Below are positions 1-11,017 of a DNA stretch of 64,000 nucleotides, in pieces; position 1 is the stretch's first letter; every line of letters begins with the position of its first letter. The translations under genes and the position numbers were made by a program. The notes beneath the pieces were generated by a model. It saw only the letters and a program-made list of their open reading frames with translations. It was not told the DNA's origin and searched no databases. Origin of the DNA: Galeopsis tetrahit (lineage: Eukaryota > Streptophyta > Magnoliopsida > Lamiales > Lamiaceae); contig CAVLYN010000147.1 of the NCBI GenBank assembly GCA_963675135.1, forward strand, positions 62,001-126,000. The letters run 5' to 3'.

Positions 1-1
1 A

Positions 2-1047
2 TTTTTTGTGCCTCATTTTAAAAAACTTAAAGAACAAGGTATAAAAGGTCAAATAACTTCAAATCAATACACTCGTTATTTGACAGTAATTATTGCTTTT
101 CTACAAGCATTAGCATTTGTAAGAACTTTATTGGTTGATAACCAAGCATCTGGATATCGTTTAATACCAGATTCTGACGGATTATTTATTATGATGGCTG
201 TTTTTACATTAATGGCTGGTTCATTCTCTATTGTATGGATTGCTGATAAGATAACTGAATATGGAATCGGTAATGGAACTTCAATAATGATATATTCAAG
301 TATATTATCATCATTACCACAAGCAATTATTGGAACATATGAACTTTTTAAAACAGGGGATATTCAACCTTTTAATATAGTTATTATACTAGGTATTATT
401 ATTGCCGCATTCTTATTAGTTATTACTGTTGAGCTTGCACAGAGAAGGATTGCGATTGCAAATGCAAATCAAACGAATACAAAAATAAAATCAAAAAAAT
501 CATTTATTCCATTTAAGCTCAATATGTCAGGTGTAATGCCACCAGTGCTTGCTTCTACAATCATTATGCTGCCATTAACAATTATATCTTGGCTAGATAA
601 TAAAGATTCAGAACTTGTCCAATTTATTCAAAATTTCTTCCAGCATGGAAGCCTGACTTATATTATTACTTTTGGTGTATTAATATTTGGTATTGCATTC
701 GCATTTAATAAATTACAAAATAATCCAAAAACTATTGCTGAAAAACTTAAAAATAGTGGGGCATTTATAGAAGGATTTAGACCGGGAGAACAAACTGAAA
801 AAGTATTATCGAAAGTTTTAAAAAGATTAACAGTTATAGGCGCAACATTTCTATTAATTATATGTTTATTACCAGAGTTTTTATCTTTTAAATTTTCAGT
901 TCCATTTTATTTTGGAGGCACATCATTAATAATTATAGTGACAGTAGGTATAGATTTATGAAAAACATGAAAAGAGAAAAAAGAGAAGTACATTACAAAA
1001 CAGTTAAAAAAGAAATTAGTGCTTTATTTACTAATAAAAGTATATAA
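2..1047 (+). pseudogene. secY: Protein translocase subunit SecY-like, 5' end outside the window, one frameshift near the 3' end
   Basis: SecY forms the protein-conducting channel of the Sec translocon in the inner membrane. About 350 residues are visible, and roughly the first 95 of a typical 430-440 residue SecY lie upstream of the window. Seen directly: QYTRY after the second cytoplasmic loop, GVMPPVLAST, FRPGEQT in the C5 loop and VPFYFGGTSLIII near the last helix, with several hydrophobic segments. The long frame stops at 961 just after GID. Adding one T in the TTT at about 955-957 restores a basic, lysine-rich tail ending at 1047, as expected for a SecY C-terminus. There is no ribosomal protein or adk neighbour, so this is not the usual spc-operon setting. 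It is probably a paralogue on an accessory replicon. Confidence 0.85.
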
Positions 1048-1108
1048 AAAAAATAAAATGTATTATGATATTTGAATATAAGAACGATTTAAGGAGACTA
1101 ACGTCAAA

Positions 1109-1957
1109 ATGAATAAGCTATCCACTATAACACTGTCCTTTGCACTACTTGCTTCTGCTATAAGCAGTGCAACATATGCTGATGAAAAACAGCCAGTGAA
1201 ACAACCAGTAGCGCAAGCTGCAAAACCAAGCGTAAACGTTGCTCAACAGCCTTCTGCTCCTGAAAAGCCAGCACAAGCTGAAACAGCTAATTCTAGTGAA
1301 ATCAATGATTTCTTCAAGTCTGTATTAGGAGACAATATTTCCGTACAAACAACTGAAAGCCCTTCACAAGAAGAAGTAACACAAGGCAAACCTAATACTA
1401 ATCTAGATTTAAGTCAAATAGATAGTGAATTAGCAGCTTTGAAAGGTTCGGTAACAAGTTTATCAGCTAAAAAAGAACCAACAGGTAAATTAACTGAGGA
1501 AGGCGCACTAGATCTTATATTCCTAAGAAACGTTCCAGAAGGAACTCGCTTAACAGTTAATAAAGACTACAATGTACTACCTTTAAATAAATATATTATT
1601 TTCCACAATGGAGAAAGAGTAATTGAAAGTCCTCTTTATCAAAATCCATTAACAACATTTTGTTATATAGAACTTAAACCTTCTGGAAAAGCTCGTGTAC
1701 TTAGAGAAGGGAAGCAATTGGTCGTTACTAAAAATATCACAACTTCATCTGAACTTCAAAATAAAGGAGAAGAATGGAGAGGTAAAATTAAAGTTTACCA
1801 ATCAAAAATATTTGTTGACAATGAAAACATCAAATGGATTTCTTGCTATTCTGCTAGCTTAGACAAACAAAACAAAAAACCATTGGCAATAAAAGACCTT
1901 CGTGAACAAACAAATAGTGCCTTTAAAGTTGAATTCCCAGCTTATGAAGAGATTTAA
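1109..1957 (+). CDS. Secreted protein with Pro/Ala-rich linker, unknown function
   Basis: 282 residues. A clear signal peptide (basic start, hydrophobic core, predicted cut after about residue 24, ...SSATYA) is followed by a low-complexity Pro/Ala/Gln-rich stretch to about residue 65. A more ordered C-terminal half (about 135-282) is rich in strands and holds two cysteines. The start is supported by AAGGAG about 13 bases upstream of the ATG. The build (export signal, flexible linker, folded domain) is common among periplasmic or outer-membrane-associated parts of secretion and conjugation systems, but I do not recognise the family. It sits between secY and a membrane protein gene on the same strand. 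Confidence 0.7.
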   Translation: MNKLSTITLSFALLASAISSATYADEKQPVKQPVAQAAKPSVNVAQQPSAPEKPAQAETANSSEINDFFKSVLGDNISVQTTESPSQEEVTQGKPNTNLDLSQIDSELAALKGSVTSLSAKKEPTGKLTEEGALDLIFLRNVPEGTRLTVNKDYNVLPLNKYIIFHNGERVIESPLYQNPLTTFCYIELKPSGKARVLREGKQLVVTKNITTSSELQNKGEEWRGKIKVYQSKIFVDNENIKWISCYSASLDKQNKKPLAIKDLREQTNSAFKVEFPAYEEI

Positions 1958-1984
1958 AACCAATAATTAATAATAGAAGAAATC

Positions 1985-2937
1985 ATGAGCGAAATAAAAG
2001 TTAATGAAATAGACGAAAAGGAAATACTTTCTTTTTTAACAAATAGAAAATATTTTTTCATAGATGATAACACAGAAGACCAACTCTATTTTAAATTAGA
2101 TCGCTCTGGTTACATGATTGATGAAGAAGGAGTTAAACATCCATTTTCATGGACATATATACAAGATAAGAATACTTTAAAACTTGTTCTTCCTAACAAA
2201 AAAGTTGTTGTTTTTATTATTCAAGATTTTACTAAAGATGAATCAATAAAAGTTCTTTATGCAGATAAAGAAACAAAAGAAATACTTATTTAATTAAAAA
2301 AGAAAAAGAAAATAAAGTAGCGCATATCAAATCAGTTGATTTGACTGGTTTTGAAGTAAGTTACTTATGGTCTGATAGTAAAACGAATAATATATATAGT
2401 TTTCTTGATAGTGGAGATGGTATTATCATTACTCCTGATGAAGATGAATCTATAGATTTCAAATGGTACATCGATGAATCCAATATTGTAAAAATAGGAT
2501 TTAGATCTAAAGTTATAAGTATTAAACTAGAAGAAAAACTTGAAGACAATTTTTATATAGTTCAATTAGAAGATGAATTAGGAAACTATAACAACATTAA
2601 CTTTACTAGAATAACAGTAAAAGAAGAACCTAGTCCATTATTAGATAGTAAATTAGAAAAACCAGAAAAAATATTTTTATCATTTATAGGATTTACATTA
2701 TTCTTGTTTCTGTTTATAGTTCTGAAAATTTTATTTTTGACAAAAGGTATGTCATTCTTAATTCAGTCTGCAATTGCATTATCTATCACAATGTTTTTTA
2801 TTATAAAATTCAAAAACTATTTTGCAATGATTTGTAAAAAAGACAGAGTACAAAACAAAGGTAGAAAATTTGGAAAAATAATTAATTTTATTAATGATTC
2901 TATTCTAAAGCCAATAGAAAAAATCATTTACAAATAA
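1985..2937 (+). pseudogene. Membrane protein with two lipocalin-like repeats, one frameshift; unknown function
   Basis: Two frames (1985-2293 and about 2300-2937) read as one protein of about 317 residues if one base is restored near 2288-2292. The second half has no convincing start of its own (TTG at 2341 without a ribosome site). Both halves carry a similar beta-rich unit: an acidic region, a W-x-I/Y-D motif (SWTYIQDKNTLKLVL and KWYIDESNIVKIGF), then alternating strands. This suggests an internal duplication of a lipocalin-like or META-like fold. Two transmembrane helices lie near the C-terminus (about 2690-2745 and 2755-2800), followed by a basic tail. It follows the secreted protein gene by 27 bases and ends in a bidirectional terminator. 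Function unknown. Confidence 0.6.
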
Positions 2938-2950
2938 AAATAGAATAAAT

Positions 2951-2980
2951 AAAAAAGCAACTACTAGTTGCTTTTTTTAT
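2951..2980. terminator. Bidirectional Rho-independent terminator
   Basis: A-run, GCAACT stem with 3-base loop, AGTTGC, T-run. It separates the convergent membrane-protein gene (+) and helicase gene (-) and can serve both strands. Confidence 0.85.
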
Positions 2981-2993
2981 TAATCGTTTTAAG

Positions 2994-5640
2994 TTATTTT
3001 AATATCTTTTTAATAATCCCAAAAACTCCTTTATTCCAAACTTTTTCATTGCCTATAATATAAAAAGCATATTTTGCTCTTGTTACTGCAACGTTCAATA
3101 TATTTGGTTCATTACATACCCAAGTAATAGCTCCCGGCTTGTCAATGTTACCACCCAATACCAAAAATACAATATCAGTTTCTTTACCTTGAAAAGCATG
3201 TATTGTTCCAACATGGTTGCCAACCCAAACGGACAAATCATCATCTTTAATAGTTGGAGAACACCATTTTGATTTATGTTGCTTCAATAATTTACTGATT
3301 TCAAAAGCGACAGTTTTAAATGGAGATATTACATAAACTTTTGGCAATTCATTAGGATTTATTTTCATTAAATCTCTTAATTTTACAAATAATACTTCTA
3401 CTTCTTTTTTGATAAAATGACTATCTTTTGTCGTTTCACCTTCTACTTGTATCCATTGTTGTTCACCAATAGTCTGCATTTCTTTTGTGACTAATATTTT
3501 TCTTTTTTACCAAATATCATGCTGTTATTGTAAGCAATTCTATTAGCAATCGAAAACATAGGTTCATAACATCTTCTATGAACACGCAAAGGAGACCCTA
3601 CCCATATTGAATTTTCTCCATATCCAAAAGTCGTTCCATAAATATTATTTCTATCAGCTACTTGTTGTGCCGAGAAAGAACAACTATTCCATAAATGAGA
3701 AACATTATTCTTTTTAAGCAAAACGTCAGATAACTTAGCTTCTACTTGTACAACCGGCTGAACTTGAAGCGGATCACCTACAAAAACAGCACGTTTAGCC
3801 CTAAAAAGCCCTCCAACAGGTGATTGCGGTGTTGCTTGACCAGCTTCATCAACTAATAGCCAACCAAGGCTATTTTCGCCCATACCATTGAAAAGTTTTC
3901 CTAATGATGCAAAAGTAGTTGAAACTACTGGACATATTAAGAATAAAGTTTGCCATATACACTCGGTATATAGGTCTTTATCTGTAAAGTCACCGTTAAT
4001 CACCTCTGTAAGAGAACGCAAATTATTCGATATAGCATCTTTATTCTGAATAATAAAAGCTTTATGCAACTGTAATGAAGCAATAAACAATTCAATTCTT
4101 GCATCATTTAATTTATTACTTATCCATGGCGATTTTAACTGTATAATATCATCGCTTTCGTTCCAAAATTTTTCGGTTGGAATATTTAAACTATTATCCG
4201 CATTCAAAATGCCTTGTTTTGCAATATTTAATTTTTCTTGCTTTGAAGTCAATATTTTTTGATAAGAAGTTATTTCTTCTTCTTCCTTTCTTATAAGAAT
4301 AGTTTTATTAGAAATCACCTTTGTTAAGGCTGCATCTTGTTTTTTGAATTCTAAAATTTCTTCATCTAATCTAAAAGTATCAGTTGTTTTTTTAAAAGGA
4401 TTTACTTTGCCCCAAAATGAAACTTTATGCAATTCATCATGTTCTGTGTGTAAACTTGATAATTTTTCTTCAACTTCTTTTTGTTGTCTAATAGTTTTTT
4501 CAATGTCTTCAACATTTAAATTGTATTTTTTTACTTTTTCATCATATGTGCTTTACTTTCGTTGAATTCATTAGCGAATACATTATAGTTTTTCATATAT
4601 GAATCAACTTCTAATAAATATTCTTTAATTTTTTCTACGTTTCTTTTTTTAACTAGAAAATAATCACATGCCTCTTCCCAGCCCATAACGTGTTCATCAA
4701 AATAACGATAATTTTTTAAAAATTCAAAAATAGGTCGAACATCTTTTTGATCTTCAACACCATCAAAAATGAAATTACTTAAAAATTTATGATTATTTTG
4801 CTTGTTACCTAATGTTGCACAAATTGTGCCCCAAGAAGCTTTAGAGTTTATATTGGTTGCAATTTCAGAAAAATATAAAATATCTTTATGAACTGACTCA
4901 TCTACTTCATCAAACAAAGGTAATTCATTAGTTATATTTTGTACAGCCCCATTGTTTGAAGATGCCACAACTATTTCGAAACCTTTAAGAGATTTATGTA
5001 AACTATATATTTCTTTTTCACCAGACTTGTTATATCTATAAGAAACTGTACCTACAGAAGAAAAAGAATCTTTCGGATTATCTCTAAACTCGACAAGTTT
5101 TAAAGCTCTTTGATAAATAATATTAGCAATTACTTCTTTAAAAGAGTAGTTTTTCCTGTTCCCGGGAGGTCCGTTTACAGAAAATAAACCACCATTTTCT
5201 AATTCTGATAATAATGTATTTACAGAAAACTGCTGTGAAAGCACAAGCTTACTTCCATTTGTAAAAGGCCAAGTAACATCTGGTATATAATCTGGTGCAA
5301 CTTTTTCTTTTATAACTTCTCTATTTTTTATAACATCAATTTTTGAGGTTTCTATAGATGTAAAATCATCATTTAAATAGTTTTTTAAAGAACTTTTCAA
5401 TGGTTCTTTTATGAGCGCTTTTTCTTCTATTTTTTTCAATACAAGAAGTAGATCATTTGATATTGGACTTGTTGAAATATTTGAATCAAACATTAATTTT
5501 CTATAATAGTTAGAATTCAACGATTCAATATAAGCCATATATTCAGGTTTATCATTTAAATATTTATTTAATAATGGCCAATTTAACAATTTAGTAATTG
5601 TTTTTAATAATTCATAAATATCTTCTTTTTTAGCAATCAT
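2994..5640 (-). pseudogene. UPF1/Dna2-like superfamily 1 helicase, several frameshifts
   Basis: One large SF1 helicase of about 880 residues split into three frames (5640-4531, 4432-3491, 3479-2994). Visible motifs: a Walker A region GPPG followed by a corrupted stretch, a coiled-coil insertion (about 4150-4560), DEAGQATPQSP (Walker B, UPF1 type), GDPLQVQPVV (motif III), a QGKETDIVFL motif and VAVTRAKY (motif VI). Joins need one A near 4536 and one A near 3503. Inside the first frame two opposite indels at about 5138-5165 change GPPGTGKT to a non-functional GPPGNRKN stretch. Such enzymes unwind nucleic acid with ATP and occur in bacterial defence and RNA or DNA repair contexts. It overlaps the upstream gene by four bases (ATGA), so the two are translationally coupled. 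Confidence 0.8.
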
Positions 5641-6113
5641 TCATTTTTTCGGACAGCATTTTCCCAAACACTGTATGCATCAATTATTTTATCTAAAAAT
5701 ATTTTATTTTCTTGTTCTTTACCATTTAAATAATAATATAAAGATGACAAATAATCTGGAATGATTAAAGTATTTTTCATTGGAGAACCATTCTGGTCAA
5801 CCATGAAACTTATTAAACAAGTATGATAGGAGGTTTTTAATTCGTTTAAATCTTGTATGTCCTGTGAAAATTCTTCAATAAGAAGCTCAGTCTTAAATAT
5901 ACCAAGATAAACTCTATGAACCCATTTTTCAGGAGTATCTAATTTTTCTCGAATAGGAGATATCCAAGTTACATCATCTTTTTTATTATTGAAATAAACT
6001 GATTGATTCCATTTATTTGGGCTTTTTATAAAGCTTTTTATTCGAATTAATGGAGGCGCAGAAGATTCTACGTCATAAAAATAATTGATAATATCTTTTT
6101 CTGAATTGTGCAT
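5637..6113 (-). CDS. Small protein translationally coupled to the SF1 helicase, unknown function
   Basis: 158 residues, no signal peptide or membrane segment, acidic N-terminus, several aromatic residues. Its stop overlaps the helicase start as ATGA, so the two are probably co-translated and may work together. Bacterial UPF1-like helicases often have extra N-terminal domains, and this gene could be such a domain encoded separately. A frameshifted N-terminal part of the helicase is an alternative, but the clean ATGA arrangement argues for two genes. No family recognised. Confidence 0.65.
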   Translation of the reverse strand: MHNSEKDIINYFYDVESSAPPLIRIKSFIKSPNKWNQSVYFNNKKDDVTWISPIREKLDTPEKWVHRVYLGIFKTELLIEEFSQDIQDLNELKTSYHTCLISFMVDQNGSPMKNTLIIPDYLSSLYYYLNGKEQENKIFLDKIIDAYSVWENAVRKNE

Positions 6114-6169
6114 CTACTTTTCTCATATCATTTAATATAATAACTTTTTAAAATGATTTTTGCTAGAGA

Positions 6170-6205
6170 AAAACCCTTACATTTTATTATAAGGGTTCAT
6201 TTTTT
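6170..6205 (-). terminator. Rho-independent terminator of the 6211-7279 gene
   Basis: Stem AACCCTTA/TAAGGGTT around an 11-base loop (6172-6197), followed on the minus strand by the T-run of the facing A-rich side. It lies directly after the stop at 6211. Confidence 0.7.
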
Positions 6206-6210
6206 TAAAA

Positions 6211-7279
6211 TTAATGATTTTTGATATGATCATACATTAACCACTTAATATTATCTGTGTCGCTCCCATCAGGTTTTCCAGAGAAAAAATTAGGAGGAAT
6301 TGGTATTTCAGGTGTTGGATAATTTACATAATTCAACGTTGATAAAAATTTTTTTAATTCATCATAGTTTTCATCACTTTCAGAGTTTTCTATAGCAACA
6401 GGTCTTGCTTTTCTGTAAGATTGATTTATATCATAAATACTATCTTTTTGAACCTTTGCCAATCCTTGATAACCATCACCATTTAACTTGAAACTTATAT
6501 TTAGCTTTTTTCTACTTTCAAGCTCTGCGTTCATTAATACTAATACATGTTGAACTTCGTTTTGATTATAAGGTCTTTCAAAAGTAAGCATAGTACCAAA
6601 GCTTGCTGATTCAAAATCTATTTTCATATATTCTCTGATTGTTTTATTTCTAAATAAAGTTGCCTTATCATAATCATGAGCTTCTTTTATTATTCTTGCT
6701 TTATTTGATGAAATATATTTATTCAATCTTTTTAAAAATTCTTTTTTTATTAAGTTCTTCACCATTTACTGATAAAAAAGATATTTCATTACTATCATTT
6801 CTTATGAAAGAATATCGTTCACTAATATACCCAATAATTCTCTTAATAAAAGGATGATGATATTTATTTATTTCTCTGTAATAAGGTATGTGTTCTTCTT
6901 CAACGGTCTTCTCGTCGTTTTTATGTTTTGTAATAGTAAAACTATTTTTTTCCATTATATAAGAACGCTCTCCTTTTATGATCATTTCTTCAAAATTATC
7001 ACCTTTATTTAAAATCATAGGACTAAAAACAATTTGTTCGAACTTTGATTCAGAGTTTATTGGAAAGGTTAAATCAACAGTTATTGGAGTTTCTAAAACC
7101 ACTCCCTTTTTTGAACGAAGTTCTTCATTTAATATAATCGATTCTTGATCTAAGTTGTCACCACTAATTACTTGGTCATAGGGATTTATGTCAATGTTAG
7201 CTAAGAAATCCATTAAAGTATAATTGTGTGGAATAAAGTCATCCACTATAATTTTTTTATTAAACATAAACTTCCTCAA
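6211..7279 (-). pseudogene. Uncharacterised protein, about 355 residues, one frameshift
   Basis: Two overlapping frames (7279-6719 and 6765-6211) share 47 bases. At the overlap lies a run of seven A (minus strand, about 6738-6745). Reading six A joins ...NGEELNKK directly to EFLKRLNKYISS and removes the overlap, so I treat it as one gene carrying a one-base insertion. The N-terminal half has an acidic strand-rich region, the C-terminal half a basic helical region and a Pro-rich end. No signal peptide, no membrane segment, no recognised family. It may be the first gene of the minus-strand unit leading to the helicase pair, although a terminator separates them. Promoter elements are expected in 7280-7460, shared divergently with nrdA. 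Confidence 0.6.
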
Positions 7280-7392
7280 ATTATTATTATGTATTTATTA
7301 CTAATCAAGACATTACACAAATATATTAATAATGTCAAGGAGTTGTTGATTATCAAAATTGATACTCATTATTATTATAATCCATTTCGTTT

Positions 7393-7434
7393 TTGACTTG
7401 TGAAGCTTTTGAAAAAATGATAAAATAAATTTCT
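7393..7434 (+). promoter_or_regulatory. Putative nrdA promoter
   Basis: TTGACT at 7393-7398 followed by an AATGATAAAAT -10-like region. The same AAAAATGATAAAATAA string recurs upstream of the 13146 gene. The divergent spacer 7280-7466 must also hold the minus-strand promoter. Confidence 0.4.
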
Positions 7435-7466
7435 AACAAAATTAAAATTTTCACAAGAGGAAAAAT

Positions 7467-9736
7467 ATGAGTAGTATAAAAGTAATTAAAAGAGACGGAA
7501 GTGAAGAAGAACTAAATCTAGACAAAATCCACAAAGTTTTGACTTGGGCAGCAGAAGGCTTAGATGGTGTATCTGTATCAGAAGTAGAACTTAAAAGTAA
7601 AATTCAATTCTTTAATAAGATCAAAACAGAAGACATTCATGAAATGTTAATCAGGACTACTGCGGATTTGATTAGTCCAGAAACTCCAGCATATCAATAT
7701 ATGGCAGCTAGATTAGGTATTTTCCACATAAGAAAAATAGCATATCAACAATTTACTCCACCAAGATTATTTGACCATGTTACAAAAATGGTGCAGAAGA
7801 TAAATATGATCCATTTCTATTGGAACAGTATACAGAAGAAGAATTCGATCAAATGGAAGGAATGATTGACCATTGGAGAGATATGAACTTTGCTTATGCA
7901 GGTTTTAAAGAACTAGAAGGAAAATACTTAGTTCAAGATAGAACTACAAAAGAAGTTTTTGAAAGTCCACAATTCTTATTTGTATTGATACCTGCTGTAT
8001 TATTTGCAAAAGAAAATAATAGAATGGAATGGATTAAAAAATATTATGATGCGTCATCATTATTTAAAGTTTCATTGCCAACGCCTATTATGAGTGGAGT
8101 GAGAACAAAAACAAGACAATTTTCTTCATGTGTTCTTATTGAATGTAATGACACCTTAGATTCTATCAAAGCATCAACATCTGCAATTATTGAATATATA
8201 TCTAAAAAAGCAGGTATAGGTTTAAATCCGGGTGCAATAAGAGCAGTTAAGAGCAAAATCAAAAAAGGAGAAAGCGAAAGTACAGGAATGATACCGTTCG
8301 TAAAAATGTTCCAAGGTGCTGTAAAATCTTGTAGCCAAGGTGGTGTTCGTGGAGGTGCCGCTACATTGTTCTTCCCAGTATGGCACTTAGAAATCGAAAG
8401 TTTAATTGTTCTTAAAAATAACAAAGGTGTTGAAGAGAACCGTGCTAGACACTTGGACTACGGTATTCAATTTTCTAGATTGTTCTATCAAAGATTGATT
8501 AAAGGTGAAAAAATAAGCTTGTTCAGTCCGGGAGAAATGGAAACACCGGGTCTATACAAAGCATTCTTTGAAGACCAAGATAAATTTGAAGAACTTTATG
8601 TTAAGTATGAAAATGATTCTTCAATCAAAAAAAGAATTATTCCTGCTCGTGAACTTTTCTCAAGTATTTTAGTAGAAAGAGCAAACACTGGTAGAATATA
8701 TATCCAGAACGTTGACCATTGTAATACTCACAGTGCTTTCGATCCTGCGGTTGCACCAATAAGACAGTCAAATCTTTGCATGGAAATTACATTACCAACT
8801 AAACCAGTAAGCTTAAAGGATGAAACAGCCGGAGAAATCGCACTTTGTACGTTATCTGCTGTAAACTTAGGTACGCTAGAAAAATTAGATGACTTAGAAG
8901 AATTGGCTGAATTATTGGTTTACTCTTTAGATAATTTGTTGTCTTTCCAAGATTATCCTGTTGAAGAAGCAAGAAAATCCAGCTTGAAACGTAGAACTCT
9001 TGGTGTTGGTGTTATTAACTATGCTTACTACTTAGCTAAAAATAAAGTGAAATATTCTGATGGTTCTGCTATTGAATTGACTCATAAAACTTTTGAAGCT
9101 CTTCAATATTTCTTATTGAAAGCATCAAATAAATTAGCTCGTGAGAAAGGAGCATGCGAATGGTTCCATGAAACAACTTATGCAAAAGGAATTCTTCCAA
9201 TTGATACATACAAAAAAGAATTGGATAATTTTGCTAATATTCCATTGCAATATGATTGGGAAACATTAAGAGCAGATATTGTTAAATATGGTTTAAGAAA
9301 TAGTACCTTAACAGCATTAATGCCTTCTGAAACTTCTAGCCAAGTATCTAACGCAACAAACGGTATCGAACCACCTCGTTCTTTCGTTTCTGTTAAAGGT
9401 AATAAGACTAGCGGTTATAAAAAACAAGTTGTTCCTGAATTTGAAAGACTTAAAGATTATTATGAACTTGCATTTGATATGCCTTCTAATACTGGTTTCT
9501 TACAGTTGATTGGTGTAATGCAAAAGTTTGTTGACCAATCTATATCTGCAAATACTTATTATAAGCCAGCTAATTTCGAAGGTTCTTCTGTTCCTATGAA
9601 AGTTCTTATGAAAGATTTGACAGATTCATACAAATTTGGATTAAAAACTCTTTACTACCATAACACTCACTCAAGTGATGATGAATCTCTTGATGCTTTT
9701 GTTGATGACTGTGAAGGTGGCGCTTGCAAAATCTAA
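7467..9736 (+). pseudogene. nrdA: Ribonucleoside-diphosphate reductase class Ia, alpha subunit, one frameshift
   Basis: NrdA reduces ribonucleotides to deoxyribonucleotides together with NrdB. An ATP-cone opens the protein (KRDGSEEELNLDKI, WAAEGLDGVSVSEVEL). The frame then shifts near 7790 (one missing base after KMV) and continues as EQYTEEEFDQMEGMIDHW in the second frame. Catalytic elements are present: SSCVLIECNDTLDSI, NTGRIYIQNVDHCNTH, the NLCMEI region with its cysteine, LGVGVINYAYYLA, and a C-terminal DDCEGGACKI tail with the CxxxxC-type redox pair. About 756 residues, close to E. coli NrdA (761). RBS AGAGG precedes the ATG. It is followed by a terminator and then nrdB. Phage and plasmid copies of nrdAB are well known. 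Confidence 0.93.
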
Positions 9737-9749
9737 CGTAAATAATTTT

Positions 9750-9780
9750 TAAAAAGCACTAGCGATAGTGCTTTTTTTAG
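9750..9780 (+). terminator. Rho-independent terminator after nrdA
   Basis: AAAAAGCACTA-gcga-TAGTGCTTTTTTT hairpin directly after the nrdA stop. Confidence 0.85.
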
Positions 9781-9807
9781 CTACAATATACATATATAGG
9801 TAATTTA

Positions 9808-10953
9808 ATGACATATTCAACATTTAATCAAAAAAATATAGATGCGACACTAGAACCAATGTTTTTTGGAGAGAATCCGAACATTTCGCGCTATGATAAA
9901 CAAAAATACAATATTTTTGAAAAGCTAATAGAAAAGCAACTGTCTTTTTTCTGGCGTCCAGAAGAAATAGATTTATCAAAAGACAGAAAAGATTTTTCAA
10001 ATCTTGACGAACATGAAATACATATTTTCTTATCTAATTTGAAGTACCAAATTTTATTAGATAGCGTACAGGGTAGAGCACCTAACATTGCACTATTACC
10101 AGTAGTATCAATTCCAGAAGTTGAAACTTGGGTTGAAACTTGGTCATTCTCTGAAACAATACATAGTAGAAGTTACACCCACATTATTAGAAACATTGTT
10201 AATGATCCGGCTCTTATTTTCGATACTATCATTACAGATAAAAATATTATTAATAGAGCAACCTCTGTAACTAAACACTACGATGACTTTATAGAAGCTG
10301 TCAACTATTACAATATGTTTGGTGAAGGCGAAGTAACTATAAAACAAAATGGTAAAGAAAAGAAAATAATAATTGAAAAAAGAGATCTTTACAAAAAGCT
10401 CTATTTAATGTTGATTTCTATTTACGCACTTGAAGCCATAAGATTCTATGTATCATTTGCTTGTTCTTTCTCGTTTGCAGAAAGAGGCTTAATGGAAGGT
10501 AATGCAAAAATCATTCGTTTAATCGCTCGTGATGAAGCTTTACATGCTAATGGTACTGAACAAATGATTCAGCTTATCAAAAGGGGAAGAGAAGGCAGTT
10601 ATTTTGCTCAAATTGCAAAAGATTGCGAACAAGAAGCTATTGATATATTCAAAGAGACAGTGGAGCAAGAAAAAGCTTGGGCGGTACATTTATTTTCAAA
10701 AGGTTCTGTAATTGGTTTGAATGCTCAAATTTTAACTCAATACTTAGAATATATTACAGACCAAAGATTAGCAAAAATTGGATTCGCACCATTGTTTAAC
10801 ATTAAAAATAATCCTCTACCTTGGATGAATCAATGGTTGTCTTCTGGTGAAGTACAAGTTGCTCCACAAGAAACTGAAATTGTATCATATTTAATTGGTG
10901 CTGTAAACCAAGAAAATATGGTTGAAGAAGATTTTGATGGACTTGAACTTTAA
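9808..10953 (+). CDS. nrdB: Ribonucleoside-diphosphate reductase class Ia, beta subunit
   Basis: 381 residues, full length and unbroken. NrdB is the ferritin-like di-iron subunit that makes the tyrosyl radical used by NrdA. Recognisable elements: LLDSVQGRAPNIALLP, ETWVETWSFSETIHSRSYTHI (iron ligand Glu and His; the Tyr matches E. coli Y122), and ARDEALHANGTEQ (second iron site). The extreme C-terminus is acidic (EEDFDGLEL), as needed for docking to NrdA. The gene has its own upstream leader after the nrdA terminator and its own terminator, so the two subunits may be transcribed partly separately. Similarity is of the enterobacterial class Ia type. Confidence 0.97.
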   Translation: MTYSTFNQKNIDATLEPMFFGENPNISRYDKQKYNIFEKLIEKQLSFFWRPEEIDLSKDRKDFSNLDEHEIHIFLSNLKYQILLDSVQGRAPNIALLPVVSIPEVETWVETWSFSETIHSRSYTHIIRNIVNDPALIFDTIITDKNIINRATSVTKHYDDFIEAVNYYNMFGEGEVTIKQNGKEKKIIIEKRDLYKKLYLMLISIYALEAIRFYVSFACSFSFAERGLMEGNAKIIRLIARDEALHANGTEQMIQLIKRGREGSYFAQIAKDCEQEAIDIFKETVEQEKAWAVHLFSKGSVIGLNAQILTQYLEYITDQRLAKIGFAPLFNIKNNPLPWMNQWLSSGEVQVAPQETEIVSYLIGAVNQENMVEEDFDGLEL

Positions 10954-10973
10954 TAATATATAAGTTAAACTAT

Positions 10974-11005
10974 AAAAGCCTAGCATCGTTGCTGGGCTTT
11001 TTTAT
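10974..11005 (+). terminator. Rho-independent terminator after nrdB
   Basis: AAAAGCCTAGCA-tcgt-TGCTGGGCTTTTTT hairpin with a T-run, 20 bases after the nrdB stop. Confidence 0.85.
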
Positions 11006-11017
11006 TTAGGTGAAACA

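Noticed and set aside
6719..6765. Two overlapping genes or programmed frameshift at the A7 tract
   Set aside because: The region looks like a simple one-base insertion; no downstream structure or Shine-Dalgarno-like stimulator was evident, and similar indels are common in this window.
8044..8424. Minus-strand open frame inside nrdA
   Set aside because: Antisense shadow of a strongly conserved gene; no ribosome site or family pattern.
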